Assembly (NCBI RefSeq): GCF_019903425.1
Contig: NZ_JACHUZ010000013.1
Location: 252,087-316,086, forward strand
DNA: 64,000 nt
Origin: Vreelandella halophila
Lineage (GTDB): Bacteria > Pseudomonadota > Gammaproteobacteria > Pseudomonadales > Oleiphilaceae
Direction: 5' to 3'
A program made the position numbers and the translations under genes. Below the pieces are notes generated by a model. That model was not told where the DNA came from. It searched no databases and saw only the letters and a program-made list of their open reading frames with translations. This document shows, piece by piece, positions 52,624 through 61,731 of this stretch. Position 1 is the stretch's first letter. Every line of letters begins with the position of its first letter.

Positions 52624-52654
52624 TGTAAGAGATTTCCTACACTGATGTAGGAAA
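52624..52654 (+). promoter_or_regulatory. GacA-like upstream activating site with overlapping palindrome
   Basis: TGTAAG, a 6-nt spacer and CCTACA (52624-52641) match the GacA/UvrY site (TGTAAG-N6-CTTACA) at 11 of 12 positions. The second half is also the left arm of a perfect inverted repeat, TTTCCTACA (52633-52641) and TGTAGGAAA (52646-52654). The site is about 180 nt upstream of the predicted RNA start, the spacing known for rsmY/rsmZ promoters. Confidence 0.72.
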
Positions 52655-52811
52655 TGCTTGTTCTGTTACGTCGGAAACAGCCTATTTCACCTGGAATAGC
52701 TTCTTATGATGCTGATTATAAAAAGGTTCAATAACCCAGGGCGGCTGGAAGCGGGCAGGCGGGCGGTATTGACCCACCCAGCAGCCGCCCCTGAGTTGGT
52801 ATTGTTTCAAC

Positions 52812-53053
52812 TGTCAGCGGACGACAGGGAAAGGACGCTACAGGGACGGTTTCCTCAGAGGACCTGAGGGGAAGCATGGAATAAAGGGATGTAATGCTTG
52901 AGGGACGCTGAACCAGAAGGCCGGCTCGGATGCCGGCTGGCCATGGAAGGCCGTGGACAGAGTCACAGGGGGTGGTAACCGGGCAGGATGCCCACCGCTT
53001 TCGTCGGAAAGCGTTTCGCCAGTTTGAGGGATGGCCACGGCCATCCCTTTTTT
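52812..53053 (+). ncRNA. CsrB/RsmZ-type regulatory RNA sequestering CsrA/RsmA
   Basis: About 240 nt without a credible ORF hold some 15 GGA motifs, many in hairpin loops: CTCAG-AGGAC-CTGAG (52854-52868), GCCGGC around TCGGAT (52920-52937), GGCC around ATGGAA (52939-52952), GGGC-AGGAT-GCCC (52981-52993) and CGCTTT/AAAGCG (52996-53013). The 5' end has ACGACAGGGA, like CsrB. It ends in a strong terminator. A -10-like TATTGT lies at 52800-52805. Such RNAs bind and titrate CsrA/RsmA, freeing target mRNAs. The upstream part, 52523-52811, holds the control region, including a second possible -10 (TATAAA 52717-52722). Confidence 0.85.
53028..53053 (+). terminator. Terminator of the CsrB/RsmZ-type RNA
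   Basis: An 8-bp stem (GGGATGGC 53028-53035 / GCCATCCC 53040-53047) with a CACG loop is followed by six T residues. The T-run touches the stop codon of the convergent methyltransferase gene. Confidence 0.9.
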
Positions 53054-53723
53054 ATGCAGTGCCGTCCAGCCCGATGCCTGGAGCCCAGTACAGCCTTACC
53101 CGGTTGAACTCCTCGAATTCGTTGAGATCCGGCCAGGTCCGCCCTTCCACCGTAGTGATCAGCCGGTAATCATCATTGCCCAGGTACCGAAGGCGTGAGT
53201 CCGCCATCAGAACCGCATCCGCACCGGCCTGGAAATCCCACAGCATGGGACGATTCTCCGGATCATAGAGCACATCCGCGGCCAGAAGCACCTCGGGGCG
53301 TGCCACCTCGTACCAGTCCCCGGCCAACGTCACCGTTACACCATTGCGACGGGCATTGATTTCGGTGGCCGCAAGTGCGTCCGGGTCAATATCCGCCGCG
53401 ATCACCTCACGGGCACCCGCCATGGCAGCGGCAATGGCCACAACACCGGAGCCGCATCCGAAATCCAGTACCCGCCGCCCGGCAACACGCTCCGGATTGT
53501 CCAGCAGCCACTGCGCCATCACCTGGCCACTCGCCCAGCAGAACGACCAGTAGGCGGGCTCGGCCACAACCAGCTGCGCCTCCTCGTGGCTGAGCGGGCC
53601 CTCCAGGCAGGCGGGATCAAACAGGCAGAGTTCAATCGCCGGGCAGCCGGCGGGCCGGCTCCAACAGGTCCGGGCGCGGGGCAGGCTGCTCTGTAGCAGG
53701 GCATCGAGAGGGGCATTGTCCAT
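53052..53723 (-). CDS. Class I SAM-dependent methyltransferase (lysine methyltransferase-like)
   Basis: 223 residues from ATG 53723; the much longer upstream open frame runs antisense through selU and is not credible. The SAM motif VLDFGCGSGVVAIAA, an acidic AADIDPDALAA strand and the post-motif ADVLYDPEN are those of the Methyltransf_16/METTL20-like group, which methylates protein lysines such as on electron-transfer flavoprotein or ribosomal proteins. The actual target is unknown. It is divergent from selU. Confidence 0.88.
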   Translation of the reverse strand: MDNAPLDALLQSSLPRARTCWSRPAGCPAIELCLFDPACLEGPLSHEEAQLVVAEPAYWSFCWASGQVMAQWLLDNPERVAGRRVLDFGCGSGVVAIAAAMAGAREVIAADIDPDALAATEINARRNGVTVTLAGDWYEVARPEVLLAADVLYDPENRPMLWDFQAGADAVLMADSRLRYLGNDDYRLITTVEGRTWPDLNEFEEFNRVRLYWAPGIGLDGTA

Positions 53724-53813
53724 GGCGGCGCATAGTAGCCGGGCCGCCGGGTAGCGTAAAGCGCCGGGAGCTGGGTTAGACTGTGCACTCACTGCAACAA
53801 CGGAATCATCACT

Positions 53814-54953
53814 GTGGCCTCCGAACTGCCGCTTACAGACGACTATGCCGAACTGCTGCGCGAGGGGCGCCCGCTTCTGGATGTGCGCGCCCCCGTGGAG
53901 TTCGCCGAAAGCACACTGCCCAACGCGCACAACCTGCCCCTGATGACCGACTCCGAGCGCGAACAGGTGGGCATCCGCTATAAGGAGGCCGGCCAGAGCG
54001 CCGCCATCGAGCTCGGCCACGAACTGGTCGGAGGCCAGGTGCGTGAGTCCAGGATTGCCCACTGGGTGGATTTCGTGAAGCGCCACCCCCAGGCCCGCCT
54101 GTACTGCTCCAGGGGTGGCCTGCGCTCCCGGATCGTGCAGCAGTGGCTTTATGAGGCCGGCGTCACCATCCCCCGGGTCGAGGGAGGTTACAAGTCCCTG
54201 CGACGCTTTGTTCTGGATGAACTGATCGAAAACCGGATTCCCGAACTGCCCCTGCTGGTGGTCGCCGGGCGCACCGGTACCGGCAAGACGAGACTGCTGC
54301 ACCAGCTCCCCAACCCCGTGGACCTCGAAGGTCTGGCCGCGCACCGTGGCTCCAGCTTCGGACGCACGCTCAGGCCCCAGCCCACCCAGGCCAGCTTCGA
54401 GAACGGTGTCGCCACGGCCCTCTGCCAGGCCCACGCCCGGGGCGGCCCCATCCATGTAGAGGATGAAGGGCGACTGATCGGCCGGCGGGTACTGCCCGTA
54501 CCTCTGCAGAAGCGTCTGGGCGAATCCCCCCGGATGGTCCTCGAACAGCCGCTGGAAACCCGTGTTGAGAACATCCTGGAGGACTACGTCATCGATATGA
54601 GCCGGGCCTTCGTTGAGCGCGACGGGACTGAAGCCGGCTTTGAGGCTTTCCGGAGTTTTCTGCTGGACGCCCTGGCCCGTATCCGCAAGCGCCTGGGCGG
54701 ATTACGCCACCAGCAACTGGAAGCGGTGATGCAGGAAGCCCTGTCGCACCAGTGGCAGTCCGGCGACCTGGACCGCCATCGTGACTGGATCCGGACGCTG
54801 CTGACGGACTATTACGACCCGATGTACGATTACCAGCTCAACCAGCGTGATGGCCGCGTCCTGAAACAGGGCGGATTCGACGAACTGATTGAGTGGGCCG
54901 TGGAAGCCAACGCACAACCCCCGACAGAACAAGCATCCATAAGGAGCGCCTGA
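53814..54953 (+). CDS. selU: tRNA 2-selenouridine synthase
   Basis: 379 residues from a GTG start at 53814. The N-terminal rhodanese domain has LLDVRAPVEF and the active-site loop YCSRGGLRS (about residue 98). The C-terminal part has a P-loop GRTGTGKTRLL and conserved LEGLAAHRGSSFG. SelU (MnmH) replaces sulfur by selenium in the wobble 2-thiouridine through a geranylated intermediate. Its presence implies a selenophosphate supply (selD) elsewhere. The MscS gene begins directly at the next base. Confidence 0.95.
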   Translation: MASELPLTDDYAELLREGRPLLDVRAPVEFAESTLPNAHNLPLMTDSEREQVGIRYKEAGQSAAIELGHELVGGQVRESRIAHWVDFVKRHPQARLYCSRGGLRSRIVQQWLYEAGVTIPRVEGGYKSLRRFVLDELIENRIPELPLLVVAGRTGTGKTRLLHQLPNPVDLEGLAAHRGSSFGRTLRPQPTQASFENGVATALCQAHARGGPIHVEDEGRLIGRRVLPVPLQKRLGESPRMVLEQPLETRVENILEDYVIDMSRAFVERDGTEAGFEAFRSFLLDALARIRKRLGGLRHQQLEAVMQEALSHQWQSGDLDRHRDWIRTLLTDYYDPMYDYQLNQRDGRVLKQGGFDELIEWAVEANAQPPTEQASIRSA

Positions 54954-55790
54954 ATGCAAAGCATGATCCCGGATACGGAGCAGCTCCAGGAGCTGACATC
55001 CATGGCCGCGGGCATGGCCATGAACTACCTGCCACAGCTGCTGCTGGCCATCGTTACGCTGGTCGTGGGCCTCTGGTTGATCAACCGCTTTGTGACCGCC
55101 CTCGACAAAAAGCTGACCGCAAAGGATCCGACCCTCGGACGTTTTGTCACCGGTCTGGCTTCCATCCTGCTCAAGATCATCCTTTTGATCTCCGTGGCCT
55201 CCATGGTCGGCATCGCGACGACCTCCTTCATCGCGGTTCTTGGTGCCGCCGGCCTGGCCGTCGGCCTGGCGCTGCAGGGCAGTCTCGCGAACTTCGCGGG
55301 CGGCGTTCTGATCCTCATATTCAAACCGTTCAAGGTGGGCGATGTCATCGAGGCCCAGGGTTTTCTCGGCACGGTGAAGGAGATCCAGATCCTCTACACG
55401 GTGGTGGACACCTTCGACAACCGCCAGGTTGTGATGCCCAATGCGTCGCTCTCCAACGCCAGCCTGACCAACTACAGCGCCTACCCGAATCGCCGTGTGG
55501 ATATGACCATCGGTATCAGCTACACCGATGACATCCAGAAGGCCCGCGAGGTCATCCAGAAGACCCTGGCAACGGATGAGCGCATCCTGCGTGATCCGGA
55601 ACCAATGATCGTGGTGGGCGATCTCGGTGACAGCTCCGTGGATCTCAAGGTCCGCATCTGGGCCAATGGGGATGACCTCTGGTTCTGCTACTGGCACATG
55701 CTTGAACAGATCAAGGTGGCCTTCGACCAGAACGGCATCACCATTCCCTATCCCCAGCGGGATGTGCACCACTTCCAGGCCGCGGGCTGA
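54954..55790 (+). CDS. MscS-family mechanosensitive channel
   Basis: 278 residues, the size of E. coli MscS. Three membrane helices are predicted; the pore helix has the hallmark GAAGLAVGLALQGSLANFAG, followed by the beta domain GGVLILIFKPFKVGDVIEAQG and PNASLSNASLTNYS. Such channels release osmolytes upon hypo-osmotic shock. The ATG follows the selU stop with no gap, so the two are probably translated together. Confidence 0.95.
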   Translation: MQSMIPDTEQLQELTSMAAGMAMNYLPQLLLAIVTLVVGLWLINRFVTALDKKLTAKDPTLGRFVTGLASILLKIILLISVASMVGIATTSFIAVLGAAGLAVGLALQGSLANFAGGVLILIFKPFKVGDVIEAQGFLGTVKEIQILYTVVDTFDNRQVVMPNASLSNASLTNYSAYPNRRVDMTIGISYTDDIQKAREVIQKTLATDERILRDPEPMIVVGDLGDSSVDLKVRIWANGDDLWFCYWHMLEQIKVAFDQNGITIPYPQRDVHHFQAAG

Positions 55791-55898
55791 ATGTACAAAA
55801 TGTAACCTTTTTACAGGACACCTCCGGCGCGGTTGGGCTAGCCTGAGTTCAGGATCCCCGGATCCATGGGTCACAGCCCTGTGCCAGGAGGTGTTGCC

Positions 55899-56426
55899 AT
55901 GCCCGTACAGACCCTGATTGAACACCTGAAGTCCCATGGTGCCGAGTACCGGTGCCTGAGCCACCCTCCCGGATTCACTGCCCATTCCCTTGCCCACCAC
56001 TGCAACGTGCCCGGTGACCAGGTGGCCAAGACGGTCATCATCGAACTGGACGGACGCATGGCCATGCTGGTGATGCCCGCCAGCTTCCGGATCCGCTGGG
56101 ACCGGATGATGGACGTGCTCAACACGGACTTCGTGGAACTGGCGGATGAAGCGGACTTCACGGACCGCTTCCCGGACTGCGAGGTCGGCGCCATGCCTCC
56201 CTTCGGCAACCTCTTTGGAATGACGGCCTACTGCAGCGAGACCCTGGCCGAACAGCCGGAAATCACCTTCGCGGCGGGCAGCCATACCGAAGCCATGCAG
56301 ATCCGCACCAGGGACTATCTGGCGCTGGCGCAGCCGGTGGTCATCAGCCAGGGATTCATCCGCCCCGGTGCCCGCCGTCCCGCCTGGCTCGCCGGAAAGC
56401 CCGGACGTCCACGCAAGGCCGGCTGA
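55899..56426 (+). CDS. YbaK/EbsC-type aminoacyl-tRNA deacylase domain protein
   Basis: 175 residues from ATG 55899, with an AGGAGGTG ribosome site. The YbaK fold is shown by HSLAHHCNVPGDQVAKTVIIELDG with the catalytic-type Lys, and EVGAMPPFGNLFGM. These proteins hydrolyse mischarged tRNA, or are general hydrolases. A short basic C-terminal tail is unlike E. coli YbaK. Substrate is unknown. Confidence 0.88.
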   Translation: MPVQTLIEHLKSHGAEYRCLSHPPGFTAHSLAHHCNVPGDQVAKTVIIELDGRMAMLVMPASFRIRWDRMMDVLNTDFVELADEADFTDRFPDCEVGAMPPFGNLFGMTAYCSETLAEQPEITFAAGSHTEAMQIRTRDYLALAQPVVISQGFIRPGARRPAWLAGKPGRPRKAG

Positions 56427-56467
56427 GCCCCCTGTTGCCGTCGTTCACTCTGGCGTAGACTGCGCCC

Positions 56468-57748
56468 ATGAGTGAACGCGAGCACGACATCGCCGTAATC
56501 GGTGCCGGCATGGTCGGCGCCGCGCTGGCACTGGCCTGTGCGGCCAGCGGCTGGCGCGTGGCCGTCATCGAACCCAGTGCTCCGGAACAGCCCTCCAGCG
56601 ACAGCGAACCCGACCTGCGCGTTTCCGCCCTGAGCGCCGGCAGCGAAGCCTGGCTGCGCGGGCTGGGCGTCTGGCCCGCCATGGAAGCAATGCGCATGGC
56701 CCCCTTCCAGCGACTGGCGGTCTGGGAGGCCGCCTCGGGCCCGCTTGCCAGCATGCCCGGCGGCCGGCTGCTGGCCCAGCGGGCACGGACCAAGTTCGAC
56801 GCCGCGCGGCTCGGACGCGACCACCTGGGCCATATCGTCGAGAACCGGGTAACCCGCTGGGCCCTGTGGGAGCGGATGGGCCAGCAGACCGGCGTCACCC
56901 GGTTCTGCCCGGCGTCGCTCAAGGCGCTGGACCAGACAGAGAACGGCGTCACGCTCACACTGGAAAACGATGAGACCCTGCATGTGGCCCTGGTCGTGGG
57001 CGCGGACGGAGCGAATTCCGTAACCCGGCGCCTGGCGGGAATCGGGACGAGCCGCACCCAGTACCGCCAGCAGGCCATGGTTATCAACATCCGCCATGCC
57101 CCGCCGGCACAGACCATCACCTGGCAGATGTTCACCCCGCAGGGTCCCAAGGCCTACCTGCCCCTGCCGGAAGCGGATGGCAGTGCCTGGGGCTCTCTGG
57201 TCTGGTACGACCAGCCGGAAAATCTGGACGAACTGATGGCCATGGACGAAAACCGGCTCCTGGCCGCCATACGCAGAGCCTTTCCACTTGAGCTGCCGGA
57301 TCCCGACGCAGCTCCGGCTCGCGGGCGCTTCCCCATCGCGCGCGAACATGCCCACCAGTACGCCCATGGGCGCGTGGTGCTGGTCGGGGATGCAGCCCAT
57401 ACCATCAACCCGCTGGCCGGACAGGGCGTCAATCTCGGCTTTCAGGATGCGGCCGCGCTGGCGCGCAGCCTGGGCGCCGCCTCTGTACAGGCAGACCCCG
57501 GGAATGCGCGGGTGCTGGCCGCCTATGAAACGGAGCGCCGCCCCCGCAACCGCCTGATGATGGAAGCCATGGACCTGTTCTATCACCTGTTCAGCAACAC
57601 CACCCCACCACTGCACCTGGCGCGCACCCTGGGCCTGGGGCTCGCGGGCCGGGTACCGTTCGCACGTGAGCGGGTCACGCGCTACGCCATGGGGATTGAC
57701 GAGCAGCTGCCCGCGCCCCTTGAATCACTGCTGAAACGACTGGCCTGA
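56468..57748 (+). CDS. ubiF: UbiF-type FAD-dependent ubiquinone-synthesis hydroxylase
   Basis: 426 residues of the UbiH/UbiI/UbiF family: FAD motif IAVIGAGMVGAALALA, the middle GADGANSVTRR and the C-terminal VVLVGDAAHTINPLAGQGVNLGFQDA. Segments RVSALSAGSEAWLRGLGVW, HIVENRVTRWALWE and SLVWYDQPE are closest to UbiF, which hydroxylates C6 of demethoxyubiquinol with oxygen. UbiI or UbiH is a less likely reading. The window thus carries ubiC, ubiA and this gene in two places. Confidence 0.85.
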   Translation: MSEREHDIAVIGAGMVGAALALACAASGWRVAVIEPSAPEQPSSDSEPDLRVSALSAGSEAWLRGLGVWPAMEAMRMAPFQRLAVWEAASGPLASMPGGRLLAQRARTKFDAARLGRDHLGHIVENRVTRWALWERMGQQTGVTRFCPASLKALDQTENGVTLTLENDETLHVALVVGADGANSVTRRLAGIGTSRTQYRQQAMVINIRHAPPAQTITWQMFTPQGPKAYLPLPEADGSAWGSLVWYDQPENLDELMAMDENRLLAAIRRAFPLELPDPDAAPARGRFPIAREHAHQYAHGRVVLVGDAAHTINPLAGQGVNLGFQDAAALARSLGAASVQADPGNARVLAAYETERRPRNRLMMEAMDLFYHLFSNTTPPLHLARTLGLGLAGRVPFARERVTRYAMGIDEQLPAPLESLLKRLA

Positions 57749-57766
57749 CAACCAAGCGAGGAACCC

Positions 57767-58120
57767 ATGTCCGAAACCATTTTCAGCCGCATCATCAACC
57801 GTGAGATCCCCGCCGATATCGTGCACGAGGACGACCAGTGCCTCGCCTTCCGGGACATCAATCCCCAGGCGCCGGTGCACATCCTGATCATTCCGAAAAA
57901 GGTCATCCCAACGGTCAATGATCTCACTGAAGAGGACGAGCAGACCGTGGGCCACCTCTATACCGTGGCCGCACGCCTCGCAAAGGCAGAGGGTATTGCG
58001 GAGGACGGTTTCCGCACGGTGATGAATTGCAACGAGCACGGCGGCCAGTCCGTGTACCACATCCACCTGCACCTGATTGGTGGCAAGGCACTGGGCTGGC
58101 CCCCCTTCCCCAACGGCTGA
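57767..58120 (+). CDS. hinT: HIT family purine nucleoside phosphoramidase
   Basis: 117 residues, the length of HinT. The start [20 protein letters not shown] and the histidine triad [11 protein letters not shown] with its upstream Asn are intact. HinT hydrolyses AMP-linked phosphoramidates. It follows the UbiF-type gene by 18 bp and converges on phoU. Confidence 0.95.
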   Translation: MSETIFSRIINREIPADIVHEDDQCLAFRDINPQAPVHILIIPKKVIPTVNDLTEEDEQTVGHLYTVAARLAKAEGIAEDGFRTVMNCNEHGGQSVYHIHLHLIGGKALGWPPFPNG

Positions 58121-58150
58121 GGCAGGCGCGGGTGATCAGCCCGCGCTGCC
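58121..58150. terminator. Possible hairpin between hinT and phoU
   Basis: An 11-bp stem with one bulged G (58121-58132 with 58140-58150) lies across the end of phoU just after the hinT stop. It lacks a T-run, so it could end transcripts from both sides only weakly, or serve mRNA stability. Confidence 0.35.
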
Positions 58151-58891
58151 TGACTCACTGCTGTCGGCGTCAAGCTCACGCTCCGTCTCGGAAAGCGGCC
58201 GATGGCGCACGTCCATGCCACGCACCAGGTAGATCACCTGTTCGGCCAGGTTGTCCGCGTGGTCACCAACCCGTTCCAGAGCCCGCAGTGTCCACATCTG
58301 GTTGAGGCAGAGCCCAATCCCGCGCGGGTCCTCCATCATGTGGGTGACCAGTGCACGCGCGGAACTCTTGTATTCCTCGTCCACGGACTCGTCCTCGCGC
58401 ATGACGCCCAGAGCACTTTCGGTATCAAAGCGCGCAAAGGCATCCAGGGCATCACGAACCATAGCCCGGACATGACCGCTGATGTTGCGAACCTCCACAA
58501 ACCGGCGCTGACTCATGCTGTCTTCCATCTCATCCGCCATCTCCAGCGCCAAGCGTGCGATTTTCTTGGCCTCGTCGCCAATACGCTCCAGATCCGCCAC
58601 CATTTTGACCACGGACATCACCAGGCGCAGGTCACTGGCGGCCGGCTGGCGCAGCGCGATCACCTGGATGGCCTCCTCATCAAGGCGACGCTCCATATCG
58701 TCCACCTCGCGGTCACGGTCGCGCACGGCCTTCGCTTTGTCCGCATCATTGCTGACGAGCGCCTCAACCGCCTCGCCAATCTGTTTCTCAACCAGTCCGC
58801 CCATTTCCAGCAGCTGGTTTTTGAGCTCACTCAGTTCCTCATTGAACCGCTGGGAAATATGGCGGGAATAGTTCTCTCGATCACTTACCAT
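58136..58891 (-). CDS. phoU: Phosphate-specific transport system accessory protein PhoU
   Basis: 251 residues from ATG 58891 with GAGG 8 nt upstream. Two repeated three-helix bundles each carry the metal-binding E/DxxxD-type motifs (VRDRDREVDDMERRLD and RIGDEAKKIARL; later VDEEYKSSARAL and RVGDHADNLAEQV). PhoU holds PhoR in its off state when phosphate is plentiful. It lies apart from pst genes, none of which is in the window. Confidence 0.95.
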   Translation of the reverse strand: MVSDRENYSRHISQRFNEELSELKNQLLEMGGLVEKQIGEAVEALVSNDADKAKAVRDRDREVDDMERRLDEEAIQVIALRQPAASDLRLVMSVVKMVADLERIGDEAKKIARLALEMADEMEDSMSQRRFVEVRNISGHVRAMVRDALDAFARFDTESALGVMREDESVDEEYKSSARALVTHMMEDPRGIGLCLNQMWTLRALERVGDHADNLAEQVIYLVRGMDVRHRPLSETERELDADSSESGSAG

Positions 58892-59047
58892 TATTGTGCC
58901 TCTGACGATGGTCACCCAAAGAAAGGATAAGAAAAATGGGTAACAATTCTATGATATCAGGCCATGCCTGGTGCCACATCGCAAATGCCACTGAGGGGGC
59001 TATACTGGCCCGCAACGCATCCTGACTGAAGCATCGGACAGATACCC

Positions 59048-59455
59048 ATGACAACACAACCCGACAAGCCGCAACCCCGGGGTGACCTGACGCTGCAGCT
59101 GGTCACCATGGCCTCAGACACCAACAACAACGGCGACATCTACGCCGGCTGGCTGGTCAACAAGATGGACCTGGCCAGCGCCACCGCCGCCGGCCGCCTG
59201 GCCCGCGGGCGGACCGCCACCGTCGCCATGGAGGGCATGGAGTTCCTGTCTCCGGTGCGACTCGGCGCCGAGGTGGCCTTCTACACCCACCTTGAGGACA
59301 TTGGCCGGAGCTCCATGAAAATCCGGGTGGAAGTCTGGACACGGGACCAGACGGAACAGCACATGCGCAAGGTCACCGAAGCCCAGTTCGTCAGCGTGGC
59401 CATCGATGAACACGGGCGCATCCGCGAGGTTCCCGAGCCAGCCCAGAAGCTCTAG
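59048..59455 (+). CDS. YciA-type acyl-CoA thioesterase
   Basis: 135 residues, a hot-dog fold thioesterase. LQLVTMASDTNNNGDIYAGWLVNKMDLA includes the active-site Asn/Asp pattern of YciA, and the GMEFLSPVRLGAEVAFY and IRVEVWTRD strands match. YciA enzymes hydrolyse short to long acyl-CoA. It begins 156 bp after the divergent phoU start. A TATACT at 59001-59006 may be its -10. Confidence 0.93.
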   Translation: MTTQPDKPQPRGDLTLQLVTMASDTNNNGDIYAGWLVNKMDLASATAAGRLARGRTATVAMEGMEFLSPVRLGAEVAFYTHLEDIGRSSMKIRVEVWTRDQTEQHMRKVTEAQFVSVAIDEHGRIREVPEPAQKL

Positions 59456-59629
59456 GGCGCCCACAGCGACCTGTTTCTGTCAGATATTTTTACACATCGA
59501 GGGCGCGGTAACGGGCGACCGTATGACCATCCCCCTGATTCCATGGATGAAGGGCCACCCATGCACGGTTCCTGCATTCCATTCCCTGTTCGAGCTGCCA
59601 TCCCGGCAGGGATTCAGGGAGTCAGAGTC

Positions 59630-60292
59630 ATGCAACAGCCCACTTCTTTCCGTTTGCCGCGCGCCCTCGTGATGGGCCTCCTGTGTCTGCCCGCAGCGGC
59701 CATGGCGGGACCGCACACCTTTGACAGCGGTACTGGCCTCAATGAGGCTCACAGCTGCGGCAGTAATGAAGCCTACATCATCAGTACCAGCAACGTGACC
59801 ACCGATAATAATGATGCCACAAACTGTTTTGGCGCCTACCAAGGGAACCCCGGCCAGCTGCTCCCGAACAGCGCACCACTGACCTGGAACGGCGACAGCT
59901 GGGATTTCATCGCCAAGATGGAGGAAGGCACTTCCGGTGCCCTCAGCGCGGACATTGGCCAGAACCAGGGGAACTGGTCCTATTCCGGTGATGTCAGTGA
60001 CTGGGCCAGCTTCTTCGTGATCACCAAGGCCTCGAACAATCCAGGCTGGGCGGCCTATTACTTCGATGATACCCAGGGGCTCAGCACACTCGACGGCACC
60101 TTCTTCATCCCCTGGGGGAACGAGGGCGGCAACAATGGCCCTGATCTCAGCGCCGCAGAGGAAGGCGGCTCCGCCCTTTCCAACCTGAGCCTGTACGCCC
60201 GCCGGGTTGCGCAGGTTCCGGAACCCGCCACACTGGGCCTCATGGGCCTGGGGCTTCTGGGGCTGGGTATGGGCCGCCGCCGCAACCGGTAA
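59630..60292 (+). CDS. PEP-CTERM exported protein
   Basis: 220 residues from ATG 59630, chosen because it puts the signal peptide at the start (ALVMGLLCLPAAAMAGPHTF). A Cys pair (in HSCGSNEAY and ATNCFGAY) and Asn/Gly/Ser-rich beta segments suggest a secreted, perhaps sugar-binding domain. The C-terminus is a textbook PEP-CTERM: VPEPATLGLMGLGLLGLG, then GRRRNR. Exosortase would cleave it and place it on the cell surface or in the matrix. It is a single-gene unit with its own terminator. Confidence 0.88.
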   Translation: MQQPTSFRLPRALVMGLLCLPAAAMAGPHTFDSGTGLNEAHSCGSNEAYIISTSNVTTDNNDATNCFGAYQGNPGQLLPNSAPLTWNGDSWDFIAKMEEGTSGALSADIGQNQGNWSYSGDVSDWASFFVITKASNNPGWAAYYFDDTQGLSTLDGTFFIPWGNEGGNNGPDLSAAEEGGSALSNLSLYARRVAQVPEPATLGLMGLGLLGLGMGRRRNR

Positions 60293-60298
60293 TCCGGA

Positions 60299-60328
60299 GA
60301 CCGCCGCCATCGCGGCGGTCTTTATTTT
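60299..60328 (+). terminator. Terminator after the PEP-CTERM gene
   Basis: A 9-bp stem (GACCGCCGC 60299-60307 / GCGGCGGTC 60312-60320) with a CATC loop is followed by TTTATTTT. It separates the PEP-CTERM gene from cobG. Confidence 0.88.
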
Positions 60329-60381
60329 CACCGCCCTTCCCGCCTATCCTGACAGTCCGTAAACAACCCGGCTCCATACCC

Positions 60382-61731
60382 ATGCCAATCCCGGATCACT
60401 ATCGCCGTGGCGCCTGCCCCTCTGCCGGTAACCCGATGCTCAGCGGCGACGGGCTGCTCTCGAGGATCCGGCTGATCGATGGCCGCCTGACACCTAAAGG
60501 CCTGAGGCGCGTGGCGGATCTGGCAGACCAGAACGGGTCAGGCCTGATCGAGATCACCGGAAGGGGCAACCTGCAGCTTCGGGGTCTTGCCGGGGAAGCC
60601 GAGGCAGAAGTGACGGCAACGCTGGTGAATGCCGGCTTGGCGGTTGAAACCGCGGCGGCCGAGGCGGCCCGCAACATCCAGTGCAGTGCGGCCGCGGACC
60701 TGGACCCCCAGGCCCTGATCGACCCCGCCCCGGAAGCGCGTGCCCTCGACGAGCGACTCATCGGCGACGAGCGTTTCTGGGCCCTGCCGCCCAAGTTCCG
60801 TTTTGTGTTCAACGGCGGAGGACTGACCCACCTGGCTGACGCGGACGGGGACATCCGCGCCGATGCGGTTTCAACTCAGGCAGGCATCCGCTACCGCATC
60901 GGCCTGGCCGGCACATCCACCACCGCCCACAGCCTGGGCGACTGTACGCCGTCCCGGGTCGTGGATGTCCTGGTGGAACTGGCGCTGATCTTCCTCGAAG
61001 AACGCCAGCGGCTGATCACGCCGGCCAGGCGCATGCGACAGCTGATCGACGCATCGGGCGCGGCTCCCTTCGCGGGGCTGCGCGACCTTGGCCGGCCCGT
61101 TGGCAGGCTGGCGGAGTACACGGCGGCTCCGGAGCCCGGCCAGACCCCTGTCGGCACGGTCCTGGGCGTTGCCTTGGGATGCCTGGGGACCAGCGGTGCC
61201 CGGCTGATCGCGGAAGGGCTGGAGGCGCATGATGGAACGCTGAGGATCACGCCCCAGCGGCGCCTGATCATGCCCCATGCCTCGGCCCCTGAGCCCGGCC
61301 TGCCGGAAGCACCGGAACTGATCCACGCCCCGGGCGACCCACGGCTCTCGGCCATAGCCTGCCCTGGAACGCCCGGCTGTGCCTCCGGCACCACCGAGAC
61401 ACGAAGGGACGCCCTGGACTGGGCGGAACAGGTGCCGGAACTCTTTGACGGCAACACCTCCGTGCACGTATCCGGCTGCCCCAAGGGCTGCGCCCACCCC
61501 GGCAGGGCACCCGTGGTGCTGGTGGCCAGGCAGGGGCGCTACGACCTGGTGCTCAATGACCGGGCACTGCCCGAGGAGGAAGGCCATCGGATCGCAAGCG
61601 GACTGCTGCCCGGGGAAGTACCGGACACACTGCGCGCCCTGGTCAGCAGCGCCACACTGAACAGTTTCGATAACGAGTCACTGGCCCAATCACTGGAACG
61701 CGTGGCTCAGGCGTCCCTGAACAGACGATGA
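60382..61731 (+). CDS. cobG: Precorrin-3B synthase
   Basis: 449 residues, a small relative of sulfite/nitrite reductase. The start [22 protein letters not shown] and the iron-sulfur/siroheme-type Cys set [11 protein letters not shown] and [11 protein letters not shown] are typical for CobG. The enzyme uses O2 to convert precorrin-3A to precorrin-3B, so the aerobic cobalamin route is used. It converges on cobM and overlaps it by 25 bp. Confidence 0.93.
   Translation: MPIPDHYRRGACPSAGNPMLSGDGLLSRIRLIDGRLTPKGLRRVADLADQNGSGLIEITGRGNLQLRGLAGEAEAEVTATLVNAGLAVETAAAEAARNIQCSAAADLDPQALIDPAPEARALDERLIGDERFWALPPKFRFVFNGGGLTHLADADGDIRADAVSTQAGIRYRIGLAGTSTTAHSLGDCTPSRVVDVLVELALIFLEERQRLITPARRMRQLIDASGAAPFAGLRDLGRPVGRLAEYTAAPEPGQTPVGTVLGVALGCLGTSGARLIAEGLEAHDGTLRITPQRRLIMPHASAPEPGLPEAPELIHAPGDPRLSAIACPGTPGCASGTTETRRDALDWAEQVPELFDGNTSVHVSGCPKGCAHPGRAPVVLVARQGRYDLVLNDRALPEEEGHRIASGLLPGEVPDTLRALVSSATLNSFDNESLAQSLERVAQASLNRR

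Noticed and set aside
53724-54455. N-terminal extension of the methyltransferase frame up to 54455
   Set aside because: The extra 244 residues run antisense through selU and carry no motif. The ATG at 53723 gives a normal-size methyltransferase.
59456-59629. Sigma-54 promoter before the PEP-CTERM gene, as seen in some PEP-CTERM regulons
   Set aside because: No GG-N10-GC pair with the TGGC/TTGC context could be found.
60293-60381. Cobalamin riboswitch before cobG
   Set aside because: Only 89 bp are available, mostly taken by a terminator, and no B12-box-like sequence is seen.
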